DNA from: Pristionchus mayeri
Lineage: Eukaryota; Nematoda; Chromadorea; Rhabditida; Neodiplogasteridae
Assembly (NCBI GenBank): GCA_036245805.1
Contig: BTRK01000002.1
Span: 43,010,661 to 43,074,660 of the forward strand
Direction of reading: 5' to 3'
Length of the DNA: 64,000 nucleotides
Below the pieces are notes generated by a model, which saw nothing but the letters and a program-made list of their open reading frames with translations, made no database searches and was not told the DNA's origin. Numbering within the stretch: the stretch's first letter is position 1; each line of letters opens with the position of its first letter. Both the position numbers and the translations under genes were made by a program. Of this stretch, positions 48,501 through 59,885 are shown in pieces.

Positions 48501-51500
48501 AACTCGATTCAACCATTTCCTCCATAGACTCCTGGTACACCCCTTTCTCTATTTTTCCTCTTGCACGGGTAATTTGAAGAAATAGATATAGTAATTGTAT
48601 TCATTTCGATATCAATTTCAACTGCATAAAATTCTTATTTCATAGTTGATTTACGATATTTCGATAAAGTCATCAAACTGTCAAATAATACTGTTCGTGT
48701 TTTTCATCATATTTCCGCAGATTTAGCCTTTAGTCCACAATACATCTTTAGTCTTAAGGATTATTTGTTTGTTTTAATTGTATAATCTCGTCGTTCCTAC
48801 TCACCTCGTAGGTAACGAAGTGGTTCGTCTTAGGCAGGAGGGCTGCGGGGCGCAACTTGCGCATCGCAACTGTGTTTCCTGAAATTTAGCCGTTGGGCCG
48901 ACTATGCATGAACATTTTCACTCGAAAAGAGGGCTGCATTGATTTTGTCTCATTTTTCTTCTGATAAAACGTAAGAGTGATCCTGATATGCAATCAGGCG
49001 TGTCAAATTGGAAAAAAAATGTTCACGTTATTCTGATTTGATAGAACACGAAATAGGTACCTTTGTACGTCACTCCGTGCGAAGCCTTGGTCATTCTCAG
49101 CAGTTCCGGATGCGTAGTGGACCCGATCTGAAGAATGCCGAACATTTGTAACGAAGTTTTCGCGGATATTTTGAATGTTTTGACCCCAAATTTAATTCAG
49201 TTGCACATTCCAAATTCTCATATTTCAAATATGTTTCACCACTAGCGCAATAGCCGGTATTCGAATGAGTAAATAGTGTTGTTCCAGTCTCCTTTACAAA
49301 AACATCTATGACTTCTCGGCAAAAATGGAAAATGTGAATAAGTGCTGTGCCAAAAATAATTAGAATTGCAACGTTAATTAATTAATTTTAATTAATTAAC
49401 TAATAACATACGTCGACGATTATCGCGACGGCGAGCAGCCCGCGCGGCTGTGACTCGGCCATCGTGAAGTTGTCGTAGAGGTCGCTGTTGAAGGCGAGCA
49501 ACTGGATCTGCAACGATGTGGTCATTGAAATTGGAAATCAGAGGCTTATTTTTCCTAGATCCTTGCTGGCATACGCTTGACAATTTATGATATTAAAATT
49601 CCTGACATATATCTATTTGATCTTTCAGGCATTCCATATTAGAATAGATATAGGAGATTCGGTGACTCGTTATCAAAGAATTTATGTAATTGCGTTGAAA
49701 GTGTAAGAAGGTTTCATGATCACCCGATATAAAGTGGTACCAAGACGATACCAAGTCCCCGTTATTCCAGTCTACCTCGGCGGGGAATCTCACGCGGTCT
49801 ACCGTGTGCTCCGAGCCCTTCTCTCCTCCATCAGCAGCGCCGAAGTGAACGATGATCTGCGAAAGTGATCTTTGATCTTTGTTATTTTTATCCGATCGTT
49901 GATCAGGCATACTTTGTTCCGTTGCTCTCATTTACGATTCATGCAAGGTATGTGAGTATTTCAGTCATTCGCTTGAGTTTCATTCATTCCCCATAAAGAG
50001 TAGAATCTGACAATTTCTGTAATGTGGCTCCGAACGGCGCTTTATAAAACAAAAATTATCAAATCAAATTCTTAGCGAAGAAAATGATCACCTGGCTTAG
50101 TCTGTACTTGTAGGGCAGCGCGGGGCCGCCAGTAATGTTGATCGTTGCGTGCGAACCGGAAGAATTGACTGTGATCATGGGCATCTGCCCGATGTTCTCC
50201 ATTACGGCGTCCACCTGATTGTATTATTTAATTATTTAATTTTTAATTATATAATATAAAATTTGATAAGTCTTTAATAAATTTAAATTTGATAAATTTG
50301 ATAAGTCTTTAATTTGATAAGTCTTAATTTAAAGTTTGAGTGGCTAATCTACTGAGTCCACAGAAATGAATGGTTTGAAATTTCAAAAGCCTTGAAAATC
50401 ACTCACGATGCCATCGTCCATGTTCACATTGGCGAGGTTGGGATCGAAGAGCAGCTTGGAGGGGTCGATGTTGATCGGGGACTGCAATGATTGGATCTTA
50501 GCTTAGTTATGTTTCACTGATTTGTTAACAATCGAAAGCGATCTCGGTTTCATTGTAGTGGTCGTATATTCAGTTTAAAAATTAACAAAAAAAACTTGAC
50601 GCCACTAAAACTAAACAAAATACCTGTGCCTGCCCATTCTTGCACATGCGCCACTCCTTGTTGACCAGACCCCAGAAGTCGGGACCTGAAATATTTTTGT
50701 TATTGTTTTTGCATTTAAAATGTGTCTTTTAAAATAAAATCTTCAAAATTCACCCATCACACAGGGATACATGCACGCTGTCATCAGCCATGAAAACATT
50801 TTCTGCAAAATGTATTTTTGAATTTCAAAATGCGCGCGAAATCGGTTCATAAACAGCGAAAAATGAGGGAAAAGAGTGACCACTCATTCGAAATTCATTG
50901 AAAAGGGCAGAGAGATAGAGACAAAGTGCACCTGCAGTGGAATGGGCAAGATGGAATATTGCTGAGTTCTCTGGCTCTCTCCATTCCGCGTGCTCTCTCG
51001 CTTTGTCTGTCTGACCCGAGATAGCGATGCACTACCAACACGCATTTGGTACGATTCTGTGCAAAATTTAGACGCAAATCTGTGCAAATTTCGACGAAAA
51101 TAAGATTTTGGAAGAAGAAATAGTGAGGAAGCAAGCGAATAAGGGTATTCCCGTTATCTTTGTACACAATTCCTGCGGGATGAAGCAAAGAAGGGTTGAA
51201 ATCAGGGAGGCTTGGCGTCAATTACGAGTGAGGGAGGCATAAGTTATGCGCGGCGCTATACGGATAGCAGGCTCTCGCCTCTAATTTCCCACGACCCCTG
51301 AGAGAATAGAGGCAACACGGCAGGTCCGATTTCGCATCATTAGCATTAGAGTCGAGGAGTCGTTTAGAGTCTGCCCGAGGATTCGAGAGGAAAACAACAC
51401 ATCCGTAGAGATTGAACCAACCGATTACGTCACATATATTAGGTTGAATAGAAAGTCTTTATCCACTTTTTATTTCCCTTCTTCTGACAATAAAGCACAA

Positions 51501-54500
51501 GAGCAAAATCAAACATATGCACCATTGTTATCTACGACAAATCTCCAACGTTCAGGCAACTTATGGATTCCCTCCTTATAGAACCCATCTCGGCGCGAAT
51601 TAAAATATTGCTTGAGTGCGGCCTCGATCGCCCCACGGGAAATGAAGGATCTCTGATCGAGATGACGGGTCAGATCCGAGAACAACCAATAATCCGAAGG
51701 GGCCAAGTCAGGAGAATACGGTGTATGAGGGAGAACCATCCAGCCTTATTTGGACAGCTCCTGCTTGACCTGCCGTGCAACATGGGGTCGGGCGTTATCG
51801 TGTTGATAGTACACTTTCTTGCCGTTCAGGGCAGATTGTGCGAATTTCTTCTTGAGATTCCGTAGTTGTTTAGTGTAGACATATTCAGTAATTATCCGCT
51901 TCTCGGGTAGGAGCTCCCAGTAAATCGGGCCATCCACCCCCCACCAGGCAGAGAGCAAGATTTTCATAGGGTGAAGGCCAGGCTTTGCGACGTCCTGTGG
52001 GGTCTCATTGACATCCACCCACTGTGCCCTCCTATGGTGATTCTCATAGCAGACCCACTTCTCGACCCCTGTTATGAGACGGTCCAACCATCGATCTCCA
52101 GCGTGAAGAGTGAGTAGAGAAAGGGAATCGTCGACACGGTGGTCAAACTGGTCTTGGGTCAATTTGTGGGGTATGAAACGGCCTAGCTTCTTCTTCTTGC
52201 CAATGGAGACCAATCATTTTACGATGGTGCTTTGCGATACCCCAAGTGTGGCTGCCATGTCGCGGGTATTTGGGAAGGATCCAATTCCACTACGATCCGT
52301 AGCGCATCCAAATCCAGCTCGGGTGGCCTCCCAGACCGGTCATGATCATCCATGGAAAAGTCCCCCTTCTCGAAGAGTTGGTACCAATTGCGCATGGTCT
52401 GGTAGTGAGTGGCATATGAATCGTACACTTCAGCCAACTGACGTTCCTATTCCTTCATTGTAGTGTGAGAGAGAAATACGAATAACAGAACGTTGCGGAT
52501 GTGCAAGGCCGTGGGAACAAACATCGTGGTCTTACTAGTGGCAGAATGAAAGGCGTGGAATGGGGAGTTGTTGACCACATAGTCCCTTTGTCATGTGTTA
52601 TTGACTAGAGGCGAGGGAACACCAAAGGTATCCTGCACTGAGCAGTGATCGAGCAAAACAGTGGATAAAGACTTTCTGTTCAACCTAATACCTTCACTAT
52701 CATAGTTAGTTCGAATCGCGATTGGCCCAATAAAAACACCGGCATCACAACAGCCAAAAGCGTCACTCCCTCCCTTTTCGAACATCACTATCCTAGTGAG
52801 CACGGAACATGGGAAATTGAGAGCATTTCGAGATCCAAAATAGTTTCCAGAGCTATACTAGCGCACGAAATTGGACGAAATCTCGTGCAGGACAGGAGGA
52901 GACGAGTGGGATCTGATCTCTATAGCACCTGAAACGATTGCGAATTCAGCGATTCGTAGAAGGAACCAGTCGCTTTACGCTCAATTTTTCATCACTTCAC
53001 GTTGCAAAAACGAGGATTTGAGAAGGCGGACGGGGGAATCGGAAAATACGCATACGAAATCGACTATTCCTAGAAGGAATCGCCAAAAAACAGGGCCTGA
53101 AAACAGGGTCTGGGTCTGAACAGGGTTTGTAACTGCCAGAAAACTGTAAAGGAAGCATTCGAATCCGTAAAATCCGTAAAAGTGAAGCCAACAATCGCTT
53201 AGATTGACGACAACAACGCGCAAAATGAGGCAATGGTGGCACTCTTAGCATGCTCATTCTATGGGTGGTCAGACAGTTCCAGAGAGCACGGGAAACAAAG
53301 AGAGCAGGATATTAGAGGGATGAATGGGAAGAAATTCGCCGAGGCTCGAACAAGGAAAGAAGATGGACGGTGTAAACAAAGAGCGAGATCCAATTGAGTG
53401 GGGAATCTAATTGTGGTCGGAAAACAGGGCCCATTGTAAGGAAAGCATTCGAATTGGACGACATGAATATATTTCAATCCAAAAATTGGGAAATTTCGCT
53501 CCGAGCAACGCCATTTTGTACTTCTTTTCCTCCGTCGAGTCTTTCTCTCCCTCCCCTGGATTCCCAGGCCTCCCACTCGCTCCTCTGCTCCTCGCACATG
53601 GCGGATCGTGCGAATCGGCGGCATACTAAGGAATGTTGTTCTCTGACTCTATCTCATCCGCACGCTCTATCCTACTCTCTGACCTCAAAATGTGGGGGAG
53701 TGATCAATATGAAATAACAACAAGCGCGCCTCGCTTCGAAATTTGCTATTCATCCAATTGTTTATGTTTCCTTTGTCCATCATGTGAAAGGCCTTGGCTC
53801 TATTTTAAGCGAACATCCGTAAAGTAGGTTTCCGCCGTTGTCGAACCCTTTACCACTCCCCGCATGGCATCCCTGTAGCGGAAATAGACTTCCTCCTTGG
53901 TCAGATCAGGCTAATAGAGGAGTCAGGGGCTCTCTCAATAACCGTGCTCTCTAGTTTCTCTGACCGACGAGAAAGTAGAGAATATGGAGAGAGGGGGGCT
54001 CGCTGGTCAGAAAGGCGAGAGATCATGCGAAAACGAGAGACGGATACTTCTCGGTTAGGGCGCTAATCGAAGGAAATGAAAGATGCGCGGGCATGATAAC
54101 AGGAGGAACGAATGCTCGGTAATATATGACCCTGGGCACTTTATATGGTCTTATTTTATACTATTTTGAAGCAGATGATGGCTACGCTGAACTAAAGTCA
54201 ATGAATCCCATTAAATTTGTACCTGCAGTGAAACATAAACGTTGTAGGGGAACGTGAATGATACGAATCTCGAAAGATCTTGCTGGGCTGACAGAGAGAG
54301 AAATGCAGGCGATCATTTATTCACCCAATATTACTGACACCTTTGTTAGGCGCTCGATTAGGCTAACCGTATCAGGAATTATCTAAAAGGCAGTGGAAGT
54401 GCCAGAAAAAAAGGAGCTATCGGGCTTTGAAGTCCTATTGAGGATATAGCGCGAGAAGGCGACTTTCGCAAAGTCATCGAAATTTGATATTCGCTGGGAA

Positions 54501-57500
54501 AGCCCAACTGGCAAGCAAACTCAAGGTAAGCCTTGAGAAAACAATCCTCCCGAGTGTCTCAATTGGATTCAATGAGGCATCTAAGGGAGGGGACTCGAGG
54601 GACAGCGAGAGTGTATGGGAAATAGAGAGGGTGCCCTCTCGCATACCGCTACTTGGATGAGAAAGAGCGGGCTATCCGAGATCTTTCTCGCCGGTCAGAG
54701 AAGGAGAGAGAGCGTGTAAACTGAAGAGAGTCAGACGGCTACTCGGGTATCCACTTCGTCGTTGCAAACCAATTGTGCGTAAAGTAGGATGGATGGATGG
54801 AGGACGAGGGGAGGGTAAGGAGGAGACAAAAGAATAAGGAGGAAGGGGCAATAGCTTGGCAACCACCAGACTTCTAATAAGATGAATGGGTGAGGAAGTC
54901 TTTTTGAGGATACAATGGAGGGCAGTTACGATTTCACTACAAAACACGGCCCTATCCTCAACCAGAAGTCACAACTGATGCACTTTCCACAAATGCCGGC
55001 ACTGTCCAGAGCTATCGAAAAGTTAAAATCGAGAATTCTAGAAAAAAAACATAATTATGAAGAGGCCACGCAAGGCGGTTATGCCTCCGCGCATCGGTTC
55101 AGAGTTCGGTAAGCCCTGAGGATATCAGCAATAGAATTCTCTTATTGGAAAATATTCACTGTACTTTCGGGTATATTTCACGTGCGCTACATAAACAAAA
55201 GCAAAACTTCTATATAACTGAAACATATCCGAATATGATGCAAACATTTTCCAATAAGAGAACCCTAATCAGCAACCTATGCCTGAGGTTATCTGCACAT
55301 GTCCACGAGAAACCAGCATTTCCCATGCAAAAACGCGAGCGCGTGATCGCTGAACCAGGAAGGAATGAACCCTGTGGATTTCAGGAGAGAAAACTGAATC
55401 GGAAGCGCCGGTTTCGCACCTAAAAAGAGGCTCAGGAAGGGAGGGGGAGATGGGACAGATCTAATTTGGCTGCTTAGTCGTTTCTCGCGCCTCTCTAGCA
55501 CAATGAAGAGGAGAGGCTCTTCTTTTTTCAGTGGGGAGGTCAGCGGGGGCGAATTTGCGCTTGTATTCAAGCGTGAAGACGAAGGAGACGTAGATGAAAA
55601 ATATGAAAAAGGTCGAGCTCATCAGAATCGCTAATGGACCATTCACAAATCGACAAACGTTTAAGGGGTTGCTCTTGATTTTTCGCGAAATTTTTATAGG
55701 TAGATTGGTTAGATAAATGAATGTACTTAGCATGCTCTTTCCAGTCAGAGTGAGCAAAAGAGTGTACGCAATAGAGAAAAACAGAGAATTGCTTGGCGGG
55801 TTTTGTTGAAACCAGAAAAGAACGAATGAAGGGCGAGAAAGCTGCGGGAAAGCATGCATAATTGAGGCTGTCGCCTGTCGTTTGTCTCCAGCAAATGAGA
55901 CGTTCGGCGAGGTTGCGTGCAGTGAATGGCCGAGGAGGAGGTGAGTGCGGGATTAACTATTTACGAGCCACCAGGTTTAAGGAGTCAGGCATTGATACGA
56001 ATTTTGACAAGGACAGAAGGGTGAAGTGGCAGGAGCGTATCATTTTCGAAACCTATCGTACCTGTCAGCGAAATCAGAACGGCCACCGAGAGGCACCGAG
56101 AAATTTTCGATTTCTGGCTCTCTGCGAATACGCAATTTTAAAAGTCGTGGCTGTGCTCATATTTTTTATCATGGTCGATTTGCCGGAATCGACCCGGATA
56201 TGCCCGGTCAATTATGGCTAGAAATCGATTAATCGAAAGCAAACAATTATGGTGAGATTACGGTATTTTGGAAAGCTCACCAAGCCCGGTGAGCTTTCCA
56301 AATACCGTAATCGCACCAAAATGTTGTGTATTTGATTTATCGATTTCTAGCCATAATAGACCGGGCATGTCCGGGCCGATTTCGGCAAATCGACAATTAT
56401 AAAAAATATGAGCACACCCACGACTTTCAAAATTGCGTATTCGCAGAGAGCCACAAATCGAAAATTTCTCGGTGCCTCTCGGTGGCCGTTCTGATTTCGC
56501 TGACATGTACGATAATGTAGACCACATTCAAAAGTTCGTGCGTGAAACTGGAGGATTTTTGCAAGGTAAAATGCGAAAGGTAGGGCTAGAGTGTAAAGTT
56601 TCAGTCACCCCGAGTTCTAAAATCGCCAGTTCTCCAATGATATACACCCGCGTGGGGCCGCGATAGACGTTGTTGCTTCTAAATGGAAGGATGCGCATCT
56701 CCTCTCTCCCACTCATCCAGAGGAAATCGGCGGCGCTTCCGGAGTTGCGCTAATCAATAATTAGTATAAATAATTGGGAGATAATTGCGGATGCAGAAGG
56801 GGAGAAGGGGGAAGAGAAGGAGGAGCAACGGTCTGACTCTCTTCAGTTTGCACGCTCTCTCGCCGGTCAGTGAGACGAGAGAGCATGCAAACTGAAGAGA
56901 GTCAGAGCATTGCTCGGAAGGAGGGACACGGAAGTGGAAGAAAGTGGAAGTTCTGCATGGATTCCGTGCGATTTGTGAGCAGAATAATGTAAATGCCGCT
57001 CATGGTTTATGGGCAAGCGCATAGCGGCTGTAACTGAACACTTTGAGTCGTAGCGATAATTATTCAGGCGAGAGATAGGGAAATGTAAAGTGATAATATT
57101 TTTTTTTGATTTTTGAAATAGTCTGAGGGAGAAATCAGAATCAGAAATAGACGAGAGCTTTGGGCTGCCAGTGAAACTTATGCAGATCGCTCAATTATCT
57201 CGGCTATTCAACTACGCAAACTGTTGCGCAGCGCATCCCAACGAAGTGAGGGAACCAATCGGGAGTAGCCAATGGGAAGGAAGGAATCGAATTAGCCTCC
57301 CAAGTATCGAGTCATTACCGGAATTGGCCACGGAATGCTTCTGGGAAGAGCATGTTTGCTCTAGTTTAAAAAGCATTTCTGGCTAAATCTTCATTCTGTA
57401 TGATTTCTGATCAATACAACAGATGAAAGCGCACGTAGGGAGTCACGTCAAAGCCTTCCGTCATTTGCGGATTCCGCCTAAGCGTTGAGTGATTATACGG

Positions 57501-57975
57501 AAAAGCGTGCGGTCATTGAATAATCTCTGAGATTCCGCGATAAACTCCCGCATAGATTTTAGAATTCCCCATATTATATAATCTCTCCTTACTCAATCTC
57601 CTTCGCCATTCCACAGATACTGGTAAACAGTCTAAGCAGACATCCTGAAGGGATGTGTAGAATACAATGAAAACAGAGTTAGGATGATACAATTTAGCGT
57701 GTAATTCTGAGACCATGTTTTCCATTGCCTCCTTTGCCGGAGGAGGACTTTTCACTTACTTTTTTACGTTCTCTATTTTTATTCTTCAACTGCTATCATT
57801 TTGGCTGTGATTACAGTGACACAAAATTGTATTTTTAAAAGAATTTGTGAATAAAAAGTATTGAAATAACTAAATAACCTCCAAACGCAAAGACGTCGTA
57901 GGTCCAGAAGTTGTTGGAATCCATGGCGGAGAGGAGAGGGAAGAGCAGCAGAATGACGGAGAGGAGGGAGATCAT
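42593..57975 (-). CDS. carbonic anhydrase-related protein, CA10/CA11-like
   Basis: Secreted alpha-carbonic-anhydrase fold, probably non-catalytic. Exons: 57975-57879, 50685-50624, 50481-50407, 50214-50092, 49856-49776, 49507-49412, 49127-49061, 48878-48805, 43809-43729, 43565-43483, 43248-43200, 42924-42806 and 42647-42593; 353 residues. MISLLSVILLLFPLLS is the signal peptide, followed by FWTYDVFAFGG, PDFWGLVNKEW, SPINID, TGGPALPYKY, GSEHTVD, EIQLLAFN, GSLTFPGCHE, WIIMNNPIYIT and RTNINVQFK. The order and the last motifs match CA10/CA11. Where active enzymes have HFH before WG, this reads IVH, and the third ligand (H in ELHLVHWN) is Q. Two of three zinc histidines are therefore gone, while one is kept. 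The tail is His-rich (HNHTHHHSH). C. elegans has related genes (cah-1, cah-2); orthology was not tested. A 5-kb intron (43810-48804) hosts an opposite-strand receptor gene. Confidence 0.9.
43101..43119 (-). pseudogene. duplicated tail of a carbonic-anhydrase-related exon
   Basis: CTTGAACTGCACATTGATC repeats the 3' end of exon 11 (43200 onward, CTTGAACTGCACGTTGATG) about 100 bp away, but the adjacent donor GT is lost (CAAG followed by GAAAAG). Confidence 0.5.
45131..45196. repeat. dispersed hairpin element, CTCTCTCG family
   Basis: GTCTCTTCATACCGCATACT and CTCTCGCCGGTCAG, then a complementary arm ending TATGCGGAAGGAAGAGAC. Inside the 5-kb intron, upstream of the nested receptor gene. Confidence 0.8.
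45832..48401 (+). CDS. Sre-family chemoreceptor (7TM), nested gene
   Basis: Seven-transmembrane receptor of the nematode serpentine class e type, expected in sensory neuron membranes. Exons: 45832-45963, 46088-46167, 46214-46284, 46726-46820, 47070-47105, 47239-47278, 47415-47479, 47572-47679, 47792-47929, 48073-48168 and 48294-48401; 322 residues, all phases consistent. TM1 is FMLIFVLTTVIYLTVMMRKR, with further hydrophobic segments in each of the next exons. Family marks are LVAERAIASALGRTYE after TM3 (ER..A......YE) and GLGRYQAVENVRAAK after TM5 (RYQ..EN), which I associate with Sre receptors. The start could also be the ATG at 45838 or 45811; GCAG just before 45830 could be a trans-splice site. 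The gene lies wholly in an intron of the carbonic-anhydrase-related gene, on the opposite strand, and has its own introns. Confidence 0.82.
46299..46372. repeat. hairpin with TGACGTCA, AGGTCGGATGA family
   Basis: AGATCGGCTGAGAACTATG, ACGTCATGCCGC, then a complementary arm ending ATGGTTCCGACCT. In an intron of the receptor gene. Close relative of the hairpin at 60522. Confidence 0.8.
50754..50799 (-). CDS. candidate alternative first exon, carbonic-anhydrase-related gene
   Basis: ATG at 50799 follows TTTTGCAG-AAA and reads MFSWLMTACMYPCVM, then a GTGAAT donor in the same phase (1) as the distal first exon, so it joins exon 2 directly to give GPDFWG. Using it as an internal exon would break the frame. 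It is therefore either a second promoter's first exon (total 336 residues) or a chance ORF. Its leader is a poorer signal peptide than the distal one. Confidence 0.5.
51439..52688 (-). mobile_element. mariner element, 1250 bp, inactive
   Basis: Terminal inverted repeats TTAGGTTGAAYAGAAAG (about 29 bp, one mismatch), flanked by TA on both sides (51437-51438, 52689-52690), the usual Tc1/mariner target duplication. Carries a decayed transposase on the minus strand. Lies in the 7-kb first intron of the carbonic-anhydrase-related gene. Confidence 0.95.
51509..52524 (-). pseudogene. mariner transposase, broken
   Basis: DD34D-type transposase. Recognisable pieces in order: HIRNVLLF start, RNWYQLFEKGDFSMDD (helix-turn-helix region), RSGRPPELD, KKLGRFIPHKL, KWVCYEN, YYQHDNARPH (second catalytic Asp) and YSPDLAPSDYWLF (third catalytic region). 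Lesions: a stop near residue 25, a one-base frameshift around 52265, a stop just after it, another stop before GWMVLPHTPYSPD, and the first catalytic Asp in the expected TGDEKW motif is Val (ITGVEKW). It cannot be active. Confidence 0.93.
52803..55131. other. intron sequence, no gene
   Basis: Part of the first intron of the carbonic-anhydrase-related gene. Half-copies of the CTCTCTCG hairpin family occur near 53940-53990 and 54680-54735. Nothing coding supported. Confidence 0.5.
55132..55267. mobile_element. hAT-type MITE, TTCTCTTATTGG family, copy 3
   Basis: Ends TAGAATTCTCTTATTGGAAA and CCAATAAGAGAACCCTA. Perfect 8-bp target duplication ATCAGCAA (55124-55131 and 55268-55275). Confidence 0.92.
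56054..56514. mobile_element. foldback element with about 230-bp arms
   Basis: TATCGTACCTGTCAGCGAAA at the left is complementary to the right end. Arms continue through the CCACCGAGAGGCACCGAGAA block and meet at GGAAAGCTCACC / GGTGAGCTTTCC near 56285. Arm identity is high but with scattered substitutions. No coding content. Confidence 0.85.
56832..56906. repeat. best copy of the CTCTCTCG hairpin family
   Basis: TCTGACTCTCTTCAGTTTGC, ACGCTCTCTCG, loop CCGGTCAGTGAGA, then an almost perfect complement ending GAAGAGAGTCAGA. The stem is about 31 bp with one mismatch. Confidence 0.9.
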
Positions 57976-58554
57976 CTGGAGTTATAATAATAATAATTAT
58001 AAAATTATTATTATTGGAATATATATTTTAGTGCCAAATGGACTCCTTCTATGGTCAAGTTCATAATGTCAATACTGTCTATGGGGACAGTGCGAAATTC
58101 GCTAGAGGGCAGCACGCATCAGGTTGGGTAGATTTTATATTTGATTTTGTTCGAGTATGCAACAAGATCTGATCAATTCTTTAGTCTCATTTCTCACTAT
58201 GCAGACAGCGTGAAGCATATCTGATTGTCGGAGCAGTGAGCCAAAAGAGAATGAAGTGTCCACATCCTCACAGACCGAAACATTGTTTTCGAACAAACGC
58301 CAACATACTATTGAATCTCACTGGAACACTACCACTATGAACCTGGATTGAAACATACCTTGTCTGACCGAAAACTTGCTTTGAAATTGAAGTGGAGCAA
58401 CGATTCACTGTCGTCGCGAGCTCATCCCTGCGGACTAATGCAATTAACCGATTTAATATCTAATGTCATTAAAATAACGCTGATATTTAGAAAACGTTAA
58501 ATAAAACGCATAAACGTGATCGGCATACGATGGAAATATATGGAAATATACATA

Positions 58555-59885
58555 CAGTCGCGATCATAAGTCACCGGGCACTTTTGGAATGGGTTTGAAT
58601 TTTTTAACCAGGAAAATTTCAATTCTGCAACTAGGATGATATGCACCAAATTCATCGGAGATTTTTCTTTTTGATATTGGGGTATGGCGCAAGCGCACAG
58701 TCGTTGCGTAGTGATGACGCAATAAAAATTCACTTTTTCAAAACTGCATTATTCTTACATGGATTTTTGCCAGCTCGCCAAACATTCTGAGGTTGGAGTC
58801 ATGCCCGAGGCCTCCCCAGAAAAAAATTTGAGGTTGCTGCGCGACAGCACATTTGCTGCAGCCTTGCTGCAAAATCGAGGTCGAAAATTTAGATCCTAGT
58901 CAAGCTAGAGACTGGTTCAAGGCATCAAAATGATCGCCATGATGAGTCAAGATGATCCTGAGAATATGAAAACAATATTTCGAAATTTACCCTCAGGGCA
59001 CGAAAAAATCACTTTTTTGGATGACCAATGTTTGGACACTCATAACTACGGGGGGAATGTAGGTAAAAATCTGTTTTTTGCAAATGAATGTTTAAAATGT
59101 ATTGAAGATCTGATTCCCAACTTTTTAGAGCGATTGGATATCTTTCCTGCCCGCGGCGTGCGTTTATCCGAGGTATACTAGGGTCGGGAAACACCTTGTT
59201 TACGCACTGTCGTCGTCTGCACTCTCTCGCCCATAGGGGTAAACAATGTGTGTCCCGGCCCTAGTATACCTCGGAAAAACGTACGCCGCGGGCAGAAAAG
59301 AAATCATATCACTCTAAAAAGTTGGGAATGAGATCTTCAATACATTTTGAACATTCCTATGCAAAAACCAGATTTTTACCTACATTTCCCCTGTAGTTAT
59401 GAATGTCCAAAAATTGGTCATCCAAAAAAGTGATTTATTCGTGCCCTGAGGGCAAATTTCGATATATTGTTTTCATATTCTCAGGATAATCTGGACTCAT
59501 GATGGCGATCATTTTGATGCCTTGAACCACTACTAGGAGCCAAGATATAAATTTTCGACCTCGATTTTGCAGCCAGTCTGCAGCAAATGTGCGGTCGCGC
59601 AGCAACCTCAAATTTTTTATATTGGCAGGCCTCGGGCATGACTCCAACCTCAGAAAGTTTGGCGAGCTGGAAAAAATCCATGTAAGAATAATGCCGTTTT
59701 GAAAAAGTGAATTTTTATTGCGTCATCACTACGCAACGACTGTGCGCTTGCGCCATACCCCAATATCAAAAAGAAAAATCTCCGATGAATTTGGTGCATA
59801 ACATCCTAGTTGTAGAATTGAAATTTTCCTGGTTAAAAAATTCAGACCCATTCCAAAAGTGCCCGGTGACTTATGATTGCGACTG
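58555..59885. mobile_element. Tc1-type foldback transposon, 1331 bp
   Basis: TA-flanked ends CAGTCGCGATCATAAGTCAC and complement (GTGACTTATGATTGCGACTG). The two halves, about 640 bp each, are inverted copies of each other, meeting near 59220 around a loop containing GTAAACAATGTGTG and CTCTCTCGCCC. Arms share CGCAAGCGCACAGTCGTTGC and the CCTCAGGGCACGAA block. A short ORF (58930-59181) has its mirror image in the other arm and is probably a repeat remnant, not a transposase. Confidence 0.9.

Noticed and set aside
58930..59181. Possible transposase ORF in the foldback
   Set aside because: The frame is mirrored imperfectly in the other arm and shows no DDE or helix-turn-helix motif.
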